Assembly (NCBI RefSeq): GCF_050003625.1
Contig: NC_134398.1
Location: 25,017,211-25,081,210, forward strand
Direction of reading: 5' to 3'
DNA from: Haematobia irritans
Taxonomy: Eukaryota > Arthropoda > Insecta > Diptera > Muscidae
DNA: 64,000 bases
Below the pieces are notes generated by a model. It saw only the letters and a program-made list of their open reading frames with translations, was not told the DNA's origin and made no database searches. This document shows positions 48,501-58,464 of this stretch, piece by piece (the stretch's first letter is position 1; the number at the start of each line of letters is the position of its first letter). The position numbers and the translations under genes are program-made.

Positions 48501-49109
48501 ATGTGTGTATATAGCCCCCATATACACCGATCCCCAGATTTGACCTCCGGAGCCTTTTGGAGGAGCAAAATTTATCCGATCTGGGTGAAATTTGGTACGT
48601 GGTGTAAGTATATGGTCTCTAACAACCATGCAGAAATTGGTCCATATCGGTCCATAATTATATATAGCCCCCATATAAACCGATCCCCAGATTTTAGCTC
48701 CGGAGACTATTGGAGGAGCAAAATTCATCCGATCCGGTTGAAATTTGGTACGTGGTGTTAGTATGTGATTTCTAACAACCATGCCAAACTTGGTCCATAT
48801 CGGTCCATATTCATATATGGCCCCCATATAAACCGAATCCCAAGCTTTGGTTTGGAGCCTCGTGGAGCAGCAAATTTTATCCGATTCAGTTGAAATATTG
48901 TAATTTGTATAAGTATATGGATACGAATAACCATACAAAAATTAGTACATATCGGTCCATAATTATATATAGCCCCCATATAAACCGATTCCCGGATTTG
49001 AACTCCGGAACCTCTTGGAGGAGCAAACTTCATCCCATTCGGTATAAATTTGGTACATTGTCCTATTATATGGCAGCCAACAACCATGCCAAACGATCTA
49101 TATATAATT

Positions 49110-50540
49110 TTGTCAAAAGTTTTTTCTTATACAAAATTTTTTTCAAATTTCATATATTTAGGAAATTTTGTCAAAATTTTATTTCTATAGAAAATTTTGT
49201 CAAAATTATATTTCTATAGAAAATTTTGTCAAAATTTCATTTCTACAGAAAATTTTGGCAAAATTTTATTTCTATATAAAATTTCGTCAAAAGTTTATAT
49301 CCATAGAAAATTTTGTCGAAATTGTATTTCTTTAGAATATATTGTCAAAATTTTATTTTGATACAAAATTTTGTCAAAATTTTATTTCTATTGAAAATTT
49401 TGTCAAAATTTTATTTCTATACAAAATTTTGTCAAAATTATATTTCTATAGAAAATGTCATTTCTATAGAAAATTTTGTGAAAATTTCTTTTCTATAGAA
49501 ATTTTTGTCAAAATTTCATTTCTAAAAAAATTTTTGTCAAAATTTCATTTCTATAGAAAATTTTGTCAAAATTTCATTTCTATACAAAATTTTGTAAATT
49601 TTTTTATATAAAAAATTTTGTCAAAATTTTTTTTCTATTAAAAATTTTGTCCAAATTTTATTGCTATTTTCCATAGAAATAAAATTTTGACAAAATTTTA
49701 TTTCTATGGAAATTTTGTAATTCACTTTGGGTTGAGTGAATTACCCGAATGTATTTATTATTTGTCAAAATTTTATTTCTACAGAAAATTTTGTTAAATT
49801 TTTTTTTTCTACAGAAAATTTTGTGAAAATTGTATTTCTTTAGAATATATTGTCAAAATTTTATTTTTATAAAAAATTTTGTCAAAATTTTATTTCTATT
49901 GAAAATTTTGTCAAAATTTTATTTCTATACAAAATTTTTTCAAAATTATATTTCTATAGATAATTTTGTCAAAATGTCTTTTCTATAGCAATTTTTGTCA
50001 AATTTCGTTTCAATAGGAAATTTTGTCAAAATTTTATTTCTATAGAAAATTTTGTCAAATTTAATTTCTATAGGAAATTTTGTCAAAATTTTATTTCTAT
50101 AGAAAATTTCGTTAAAAGTTTGTTTCTATAGAAAATTTTGCCAAAATTGTATTTTTTTAGAATATTTTGTCAAAATTTTGTTTTTGTACAAAATTTTATT
50201 TCCAAATTTTTTATTTTATTGATATAGAAAATTTTTTGAAAATTTTATTTCTATATAAAATTTTGTGAAAATTTTATTTCCATAACAAATTTGGCAAAAT
50301 TTTATTTCCATAGAAAATTGTGTCCAATTTTATTTCTATAGAAAATTTTGTCCAATTTTATTTCTATAGTACATTTTGTCAAAATTATAATTCTTTAGAA
50401 AATTTTGTCAAAACTTTATTTCTATAGAAAATTTTGACATAATTTCATTTCTATAGAAAATTTTGTCAAAATTTTATTTCTATAGAAAATTTTGTCAAAA
50501 TTTTATTTCTGTTGAAAATTTTGTCAAAATTTTATTTCGT
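49110..50540 (-). repeat. 29-bp module of the 46324-50678 element (~48 copies)
   Basis: Units in minus orientation (CAAAATTTTATTTCTATAG). At 1.4 kb it is two to three times longer than the module in the complete copies (about 0.45-0.95 kb), so this is an expanded state between module and free-standing array. An island at about 49720-49760 (TTCACTTTGGGTTGAGTGAA) interrupts it. Confidence 0.93.
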
Positions 50541-50744
50541 CGAAATGTATCAAAAAAAGCACAAAAGCGTCAACTTTATCAATCATGTTGTGGACGACAG
50601 TCGTTCGTAGAAGTTTCTACGAAATCCTTGGTGGAGGGTACATAAGATCCGAACTTACGGCCGTATATACTTGTTTTTGTATTATTTTTTACTTTTTTAT
50701 TGATTTTCTATTCTTCTTTGCGAAATTTAATTGCCCAAAATTTA

Positions 50745-50888
50745 TTTCACTTAAAACGGCCTAATTCCGTACTTTCGAAGACTTGTCCCAAAGGACTGCA
50801 TCGGAAGTGGAAAATAATTGATAGGATATGCCGGGATGCGCTTTAAAAGAAATGTTTGTGAAAAGGTTCTAATATTTTTGTGCTGGGA
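50745..50888 (+). mobile_element. Right-end fragment of the CCCAGCAAAAAAA element
   Basis: AAGGACTGCATCGGAAGT, CTTTAAAAGAAATGTTTGTG and TTTTTGTGCTGGG match 40840-40932. The Himar1-like mariner is inserted a few bases after its end. Confidence 0.7.
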
Positions 50889-50892
50889 TGTA

Positions 50893-51605
50893 ACAGGTTT
50901 GCTGATAAGTCACCGGTCTATCAAAGAAAAACACATTTTTTTGTCAAAATTCGTTTTTATTATTGAACAAAGTTCCCTGCAAGAGCGATACAACGATTAT
51001 AACAACCTTCCAATTTTTTGATACCATTTTGGTAGTACTCCTTCGGTTTCGCCTCAAAATAGGCCTCAGTTTCGGCGCAGCCAAATTTTTTTGCCTGCGA
51101 GCATCCTTTTGAGGTCTGCGAACTAGAAAAAGTCGTTGGGGGCCAGATCTGGAGAATACGGTGGGTGGGGAAGCAATTCGATGCCCAATTCATGAATTTT
51201 TGGCCATCGTTCCCAATGACTTGTGGCACGGTGCGTTGTCTTGGTGGAACAACACTTTTTTCTTCTTCATATGGGGCCGTTTTGCCGCGATTTCGACCTT
51301 CAAACACTCCAATAACGCCATATAATAGTCACTGTTGATTGTTTTTCCCTTCTCAAGATAATCGATAAAAATTATTCCATGCGCATCCCAAAAAAACAGA
51401 GGCCATTACTTTGCCAGCGGACTTTTGAGTCTTTCCACGCTTCGGAGACGGTTCACCGGTCGCTGTCCACTCAGCCGACTGTCGATTGGACTCAGGAGTG
51501 TAGTGATGGAGCCATGTTTCATCCATTGTCACATATCGACGGAAAAACTCGGGTGTATTACGAGTTAACAGATGCAACAAGATTTGTTTGTCTCAGATAC
51601 ATAAT
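50893..51605 (-). mobile_element. Irritans-type (Himar1-like) mariner, one end and about half of the gene
   Basis: A terminal inverted repeat starts ACAGGTTTGCTGATAAGTCA at 50893 after a TA. The transposase lies on the minus strand. Sequence similarity stops at about 51605, so the other inverted repeat and the N-terminal half are deleted. Confidence 0.92.
50955..51580 (-). pseudogene. Mariner DD34D transposase fragment, frameshifted
   Basis: From 51580 the protein reads LLTRNTPEFFRRYV, VTMDETWLHHYTPESNRQSA and SPKRGKTQKSAGKVMASVF, almost the same as horn-fly Himar1. A frameshift follows. The second catalytic region (VLFHQDNAPCHKSLG) and third (PPYSPDLAPNDFF) are both encoded but in other frames. 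The C-terminus (FGCAETEAYFEAKPKEYYQN, GIKKLEGCYNRCIAL) is kept. All three catalytic Asp codons survive, yet at least two frameshifts and the missing N-terminal DNA-binding domain make it inactive. Confidence 0.93.
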
Positions 51606-52149
51606 TTCTGAGACATTAACTTGATTGGAGCAAACTCATGTTCAGTATTTCTAATCCCTCGCCGTTCTAAAAGAAAACAAGCTTCATATAATCCGCTCCA
51701 TTCAATATTCTCTTTTGTTTTATAGCAAACTATTATTGTAATTTAATATTTAAAATATAACATATAATTTTTGCAAGTTTTATTTTGTGTATTGCAGATG
51801 ACATTTATTACATTTTCTTACATCATAAAGGCTAAACGGAAAACGACGCCTTTGCATGAGAATAAAATGAGACCCCTTTTGCCAAAAGCCAAAAACAAAA
51901 TTAAGGCGTAAAAATAAAGCCTGGCCAAAATTTCTATAACAGCCCAATGAAATTGAAAGACCACCCAAAATAATAAGAGATCTAACCAAATGCCAAGAAA
52001 ACGTCAAAGGAAAAATTCCATAAAATGAACCAACGAGCGAACGAAAGAATGACAACATTAAATTATATTAAGTATGGTGGTCTATGGGGTTATAATAATC
52101 TCGTGAGTAATAAAAATGTTTTCACGCCATTAGCCTATGTTTCGGGGCT
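51606..52149. other. Unassigned spacer
   Basis: Mostly non-repetitive sequence; the frames open at 51780-52058 and 52025-52270 have no recognised motifs. A small inverted repeat, GTCTCAGATACATAATTTCT then GAGAC, lies at the mariner break (51592-51616). Confidence 0.45.
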
Positions 52150-54521
52150 TTTTATATCCTCCACCATAGGATGGGGGTATATTAACTTTGTCATTCCGTT
52201 TGTAACACATCGAAATATTGCTCTAAGACCCCATAAAGTATATATATTCTGGGTCGTGGTGAAATTCTGAGTCGATCTAAGCATGTCCGTCCGTCCGTCC
52301 GTCCGTCCGTCTGTCCGTCTGTCCGTCCGTCCGTCTGTCCGTCTGTCCGGCTGTCCGTCCGTCTGTGGAAATCACGCTAACTTCCGAACGAAACAAGCTA
52401 TCGACTTGAAACTTGGCACAAGTAGTTGTTATTGATGTAGGTCGGATGGTATTGAAAATGGGCCATATCGGACCACGTTTACGTATAGCCCCCATATAAA
52501 CCGATCCCCAAATTTGGCTTGGGGAGCCTCCCGGAGCAGCAAAATTCATTCGATCCGGTTGAAATTTGGTACGTGGTCTTAGAATACGGTCTCTAACAAC
52601 CATGCAAAAATTGGTCGATATCGGTCCATAATTATATATAGCCCCCATATAAACCGATCCCCAGATTTGACCTCCGGAGCCTCTTGGAGGGGCAAAATTC
52701 ATCCGATCCGATTGATATTTGGTACCTGATGTTAGTATATGGTCTCTAACAACCATGCAAAAATTGGTCCATATCGGTCCATAATTATATATAGCCCCCA
52801 TATAAACCGATCCCCAGATTTGACCTCCGGAGACTTTTGGAGGGGCAAAATTCATCCGATCCGGTTGAAATTTGGTACCTGATGTTAGTATACGGCCTCT
52901 AACAACCATGCAAAAATTGGTCCATATCGGTCCATAATTATATATAGCTCCCATATAAACCGATCCCCAGATTTGACCACCGGAGCCTCTTGGAGGAGCA
53001 CAATTCATCCGATCCGGTTGAAATTTAGTACGTGGTCTTAGTATACGGTTTTTAACAACCATGCAAAAATTGGTCCATATCGGTCCATAATTATATATAG
53101 CCCCCATATAAACCGATCCCCAGATTTGACCTCCGGAGCCTCTTGGAGGGGCAAAATTCATCCGATCCGGTTGAAATTTGGTACCTGATGTAAGTTACGG
53201 CCTCTCATAACCATGCAAAAATTGGTCCATATCGGTCCATAATTATATATATCCCCCATATAAACCGATCCCCAGATTTGAACTCCGGAGCCTCTTGGAA
53301 GAGCAAAATTCATCCGATCCAGTTGAAATTTGGTACATGGTGTTAGTATATGGTCTCTAACAACCATGCAAAAATTGGTCCATATCGGTCCATAATTATA
53401 TATAGTTCCCATATAAACCGTCCCCAGATTTGACGTCCGGAACCTCTTGGAGGAGCAAAAGTCATCCGATACGGTTGAAATTTGGTACATTTTGTCAATA
53501 TATGGCCTCTAACAGCCATGTAAAAATTGGTCCATATCGGTCTTTAGTTATATATAGCCGATGACTTATTACTCAAAAATTGGTCCATATCGCCAAAAAT
53601 AATCTACCAAAACTTTATTTCCATAGAAAATTTTGTCAAATTTTATTACTATAGAAAGTTTTGTCAAAATTTCATTTCTATAGAAAGTTTTGTCAAAAGT
53701 TTATTTCTATACAAATGTTTGTCAAAATTTTATTTCCATAGAAAATTTTGTCAAAATTTTATTTCTATAGAAAATTTTGTAATCTACCTAAACTTTATTT
53801 CCATAGAAAATTTTGTCAAATTTTATTACTATAGAAAGTTTTGTTAAAATTTCATTTCTATAGAAAGTTTTGTCAAAAGTTTATTTCTATAGAAATGTTT
53901 GTCAAAATTTTATTTCTATAGAAAATTTTGTAAAAAATTTATTTCTGTAGAAAATTTTGTCAACATTTTATGTCTATACAAAATTTTGTCAAAATTTTAT
54001 TTCTATACAAAATTTTGTCAACATTTTATTTCTATAGAAATTTTTGTCAAAATTGTATTGCTATAGAAAATTTTGTCAACATTTTACTTCCATAGAAAAT
54101 TTTGTCAACATTTTATTTCTATAGAAAATTTTGTCAAGTTTTTATTTCTATAGAAAATTTTGTCAAATTTTTATTTCTATAGAAAATTTTGTCAAAATTT
54201 TATTTCTATAGAAAATTTTGTCAAGGTTTCATTTCTATAGAAAATTTTGTCAAAATTTTATTTCTATAGAAAATTTTGTCAAACTAGATTATATACGTAT
54301 TTAATCGGCCTTTTTTTGTTTAATATATACCCCGTATGGGCTAACTTACAATTTAGAAGACAGTGTTAAAAAGTTTTACGATACCTTGCCATCGGCAAGT
54401 GTTATCGCAACCCAAGTAATTCGATTGTGGATGACAGCCTTTAGTAGAAGTTCCTACGCAATCCATGGTGGAGGGTACATAAGATTCGGCCTGGCCGAAC
54501 TTACGGCCGTATATACTTGTT
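52150..54521 (-). mobile_element. Family I mini-me-like element, complete
   Basis: The 3' hairpin is at 52150, then a long (GTCC/GTCT)n tract at about 52285-52362 and the conserved core. Seven exact 153-bp repeats (about 52480-53550) precede the 29-bp module (about 53600-54285). The 5' block has CAACCCAAGTAATTCGATTG and the palindrome TTCGGCCTGGCCGAA, ending TATATACTTGT at 54521. It is closely related to element C at 34957-36846. Confidence 0.92.
52480..53560 (-). repeat. 153-bp tandem repeats with a 294-codon open frame
   Basis: Unit as at 35640-36500. The minus-strand frame from 53161 to 52277 stays open for five to six units and runs on through the conserved tail into the (GTCC)n tract (DGRTDG repeats). 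The peptide repeat is 51 residues: MNFAPPRGSGGQIWGSVYMG, AIYNYGPIWTNFCMVV, and so on. I regard it as a by-product of the repeat length, not an established gene. Confidence 0.93.
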
Positions 54522-54846
54522 TTTTTTTTTGTTTTGTTTGATAGGCCTTCTCAGTATATAGGTCGACGAGCAGGGCCAAAGCCCTTAGCTGGCGACCGGT
54601 CGTAAAGATTAAATAAAAATTTGTGTAAAATTAGTTAAAGTGAATATTTGAAGGTGTTTTGCCACATTGACAATTTCATTTGATGTCCTTTGCTCCCAGT
54701 GGCACTTCTTGGAATCATGAAAGAGCCCTGTTGACTATGGGATATAAAATACAGAGAACGCAACATTGTTAGTCTAAAACTTTGGGAGAAAACAAATTAT
54801 GTTATTCACAAAGTTGTAAACATTTTGAATTTTAAAGTTTTTTCTT
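54522..54846. other. Spacer between two family I elements
   Basis: A T run, then GGTCGACGAGCAGGGCCAAA and GCGACCGGTCGTAAAGATTA, unlike the surrounding elements. No gene recognised. Confidence 0.45.
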
Positions 54847-57580
54847 TTTATACCCTCCATCATAGGATGGGGGTATATTAAGTTTGTCATTCCGTTTGTA
54901 ACACATCGAAATATTGCTCTAAGACCCCATAAAGTATATATATTCTGGGTCGTGGTGAAATTCTGAGTCGATCTAAGCATGTCCGTCCGTCCGTCCGTCC
55001 GTCCGTCTGTTGAAATCACGCTAACTTCCGAACGAAACAAGCTATCGACTTGAAACTTGGCACAAGTAGTTGTTATCGATGTAGGTCGGATGGTATTGAA
55101 AATGGGCCATATCGGTCCACTTTTACGTATAGCCCCCATATAAAGGGACCCTCAGATTTGGCTTGTGGAGCCTCTAACAGAAGCATATTTCATCCGATCC
55201 GGCTGAAATTTGGTATATGGTGTTAGTATACGGTCTCTAACAACCATGCAAAAATTGGTCCACATCGGTCCATAATTATATATAGCCCCCATATAAACCG
55301 ATCCCCCGATTTGGCTTGCGGAGCCTAAAAGAGAAGCAAATTTCATCCGATCCGGCTGAAATTTGGTATATGGTGTTGGTATAAGGTCTCTAACAACCAT
55401 GCAAAAATTGGTCCACATCGGTCCATAATTATATATAGCCCCCATATAAACCGATCCCCCGATTTGGCTTGCGGAGCCTAAAAGAGAAGCAAATTTCATC
55501 CGATCCGGCTGAAATTTGGTATATGGTGTTGGTATATGGTCTCTAACAACCATGCAAAAACTGGTTCACATCGGTCCATAATTATATATAGCCCCCATAT
55601 AAACCGATCCCCAGATTTGGCTTGCGGAGCCTCAAAGAGAAGCAAATTTCATCCGATCCGGCTGAAATTTGGTACATGATATTGGTATATGGTCTCTAAC
55701 AATTATGCACAAATTGGTCCACATCGGTCCATAATTATATATAGACCCCGTATAAACCGATCTCCAGATTTGACCTCCGGAGCCTCAAAGAGAAGCAAAT
55801 TGCATCCGATCCGGCTTAAATTTGGTACATGGTATTGGTATATGGTCTCTAACAACCGTGCAAAAATTGGTCCACGTCGGTCCATAATTATATATAGCGC
55901 CCATATAAAACGATCCCCAGATTTGGGTTGCGGAGCCTCAAAGAGAAGCAAATTTCATCCGATCCGCCTGAAATTTGGTACATGATATTGGTATATGGTC
56001 TCTAACAACCATGCAAAAATTGGTTGACATCGGTTCATAATTATATATAGCCCCGTATAAACCGATCCCCAGATTTGGCTTGCGAAGTCTCCAAGAGAAG
56101 CAAATTTCACCCAATCCGGCTGTAATTTGGAACATGGTGTTAGTATATGATCTTTAACAACCGTGCCAGAATTGGTCCATATCGGTCCATAATTATATAT
56201 AGCCTCCATATAAAACGTTCCCCAGATTTGACCTCCGGAGCCTCTTGGAGGAGCAAAATTCATCCGATCCGGTTCAAATTAGGAACGTGGTGTTAGTATA
56301 TGGTCGCTAACAACCATACCAAAATTGGTCCGATCACACAAAAATTGGTCCATATCGGTTCATAATCATGGTTGCCACTAGAGCCAAAAATAATCTACCA
56401 AAATTTTATTTCTATAGAAAATTTTGTCAAAATGTTATTTCTATAGAAAATTTTGTTCAAATTTTATTTCTGTAGAAATTTTTGTCAAAATTTTCTTTCT
56501 ATAGAAAATTTTGTCAAAATTTTTATTTCTATAGAAAATTTTGTGAAAATTTTATTTCTATAGAAAATTTTGTTAAAATTTTATTTCTGTAGAAAATTTT
56601 GTCAAAATTTTATATCTATAGAAAATTTTATCAAAATTTTATTTCTAGAGAAAATTTTGTTAAAATTTTATTCGGTTCATAATAAAATTTTCATCATTGT
56701 CAAAATTTTATTTCTATAGAAAATTTTGTCAAAATTTTATTTCTATAGAAAATTTTGTTCAAATTTTATTCGGTTCATAATCATGGTTGCCACTCGAGCC
56801 AAAAATAATCTACCAAAATTTTATTTCTATAGAAAATTTTGTCAAAATTTTATTTCTATAGAAAATTTTATCAAAATTTTATTTCTAGAGAAAATTTTGT
56901 TAAAATTTTATTCGGTTCATAATAAAATTTTCATCATTGTCAAAATTTTATTTCTATAGAAAATTTTGTCAAAATTTTATTTCTATAGAAAATTTTGTTC
57001 AAATTTTATTCGGTTCATAATCATGGTTGCCACTCGAGCCAAAAATAATCTACCAAGATTTTGTTTCTATAGAAAATTTTGTTAAAATTTTATTTTTATA
57101 GAAAATTTTGTTAAAATTTTATTTCTGTGGCAATTTTTGTCAAAATTTTATTTTTATAGAAAATTTTGTTAAAATTTTATTTCTGTGGCAATTTTTGTCA
57201 AAATTTTATTTCTATAGAAAATTTTGTCAAAATTTTTATTTCTATAGAAAATTTTGTGAAAATTTTATTTCTATAGAAATTTTTTTTTTAAATTTTATTT
57301 CTGTAGAAAATTTTGTCAAAATGTTGTGTCTACTTTGTCAAACTGAATTATATACGTATTGGATCGATCTTTTTTGATTTAATATATACCACGTATGGAC
57401 TTACATACAATTTAGAAGATGGTGTTAGGAGGTTTTAAGATACCTTGCCATCGGCAAGCGTTACCGCAACTTAAGTAATTCGATTGTGGATGGCACTGTT
57501 TAGAAGAAGTTTCTACGCAATCCATGATGGAGGGTACATAAGCTTCGGCCTGGCCGAACTTACGGCCGTATATACTTGTT
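54847..57580 (-). mobile_element. Family I mini-me-like element, complete, 2.73 kb
   Basis: The 3' hairpin CCCTCCATCATAGGATGGGG is followed by (GTCC)n at about 54980-55006 and eight 153-bp repeats (about 55130-56340). The 29-bp module (about 56395-57340) contains a ~230-bp segment present twice (for example ATTCGGTTCATAATAAAATT at about 56670 and 56910). The 5' block and palindrome end at 57580 (TATACTTGTT). Diagnostic variants are shared with element A (34548-38546). Confidence 0.92.
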
Positions 57581-57879
57581 TGAATTTAATTTTATGAGAG
57601 TCCTACAGGTGGCGGTTTAGGGGAAAGAGTAATAAACATTGAACTTTTTCAATATAGACTAATTTACCACTGGTGAAATATGTAGAAAAGGGAATTTTTC
57701 TAATCAATTTGACTTCTTTATCAATCGAATTTGTCATTGATCCATCACATATTAATGGGATTTTTATACCCTAAACGAAATAGTGAGTGGTCAGGGTACA
57801 ATAGCATTGATCGACAGAAAAATGTAGTCACTAGAAATACTGGTTTTAGTCCTTAAAAAATATGCTCACGGGGAAGACC
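57581..57879 (-). mobile_element. Spacer and family III 3' fragment
   Basis: From 57762 there is TATACCCTAAACGAAATAGT...GGTCAGGGTA and GACAGAAAAATGTAGTCACT, a decayed family III 3' end. It is lost by about 57870. 57581-57761 is unassigned. Confidence 0.6.
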
Positions 57880-58389
57880 TTCCACAGGAAATTTATTTGT
57901 GCGTTGACAGAAGAAGGAAAAAAGTAAACATCGAAGTTTGTTGTTGATAATTCATCTACAGTGGAATTGATTCACTAGCACGGGATGCAGCTGATAAGGG
58001 CTCGCTCGAGAACTGGGTACTGTGTGAGTTTGTCAGGGCTGGGTTGTGTAAAGTGGCATGGCTAAGGACATCATACTGATCTGGAGGAGTTAAGGCCTAG
58101 CCTGCGTGAAGTATTCGACGGAGAACTACCTGGCGAATAGGCTGACCATCAAGGTTAGTTTAGGTTAGGTAAGGTGGCAGCCCCATGTATCAGGCTCACT
58201 TAGACTATTCAGTCCATTGTGATACCACATTGGTGAACTCTCTGACCATCAAGGTGAAGTTACCTAAACGGTGACCTAGCAATGTGCGCCCTGTGAATCT
58301 GGGAAGGATTATGATCGGGGCGGCGTTGGATAGCAAAACAGCCTAGTTAAATGTGCCGAAGTATCGGGCAAGCCGTATGGATGCGTTGG
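57880..58389. repeat. Left edge of the GC-richer satellite block
   Basis: Composition rises in G and C. 58262-58389 (GTTGGATAGC, AAATGTGCCGAAGTATCGGG) matches 61300-61430 on the other side of the SINE and family I insertion, so the satellite was continuous before those insertions. The part before 58130 is weakly related or unassigned. Confidence 0.65.
58155..58241 (-). mobile_element. Severely 5'-truncated SINE copy (87 bp), 13-bp target duplication
   Basis: Only the LINE-like tail is present (GGTGGCAGCCCCATGTATCA, TAGACTATTCAGTCCATTGT, then ATACCACATTGGTGAAC) with TTAGG-type units. It is flanked by CTGACCATCAAGG at 58142-58154 and 58242-58254. A truncated LINE copy is possible, but TGTATCAGG and TTGGTGAAC match the SINE better. 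Confidence 0.9.
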
Positions 58390-58464
58390 TGATATTTCTG
58401 AGTGTTCCATAGCTTCTGTAAGTGGTTTCACTGCAATGTGCAACGCCGTTCCGACTCAGCTATA

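Larger units (their letters stand above)
46324..50678 (-). mobile_element. Family I element expanded by nested insertions and a long 29-bp module
   Basis: The 3' end is at 46324 (CCCTCCACCATAGGATGGGG). 153-bp repeats run to about 46738, where the AATT-rich element begins (46739-48500, split by a family II copy). The repeats resume at 48500-49095, then the 29-bp module at about 49110-50540. The 5' block is reduced (GTGGACGACAGTCGTTCGTA), and the 5' end GAACTTACGGCCGTATATAC is at about 50655-50678 with its palindrome partly deleted. It has the same nesting plan as 23731-28187 on the other strand. Confidence 0.83.
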
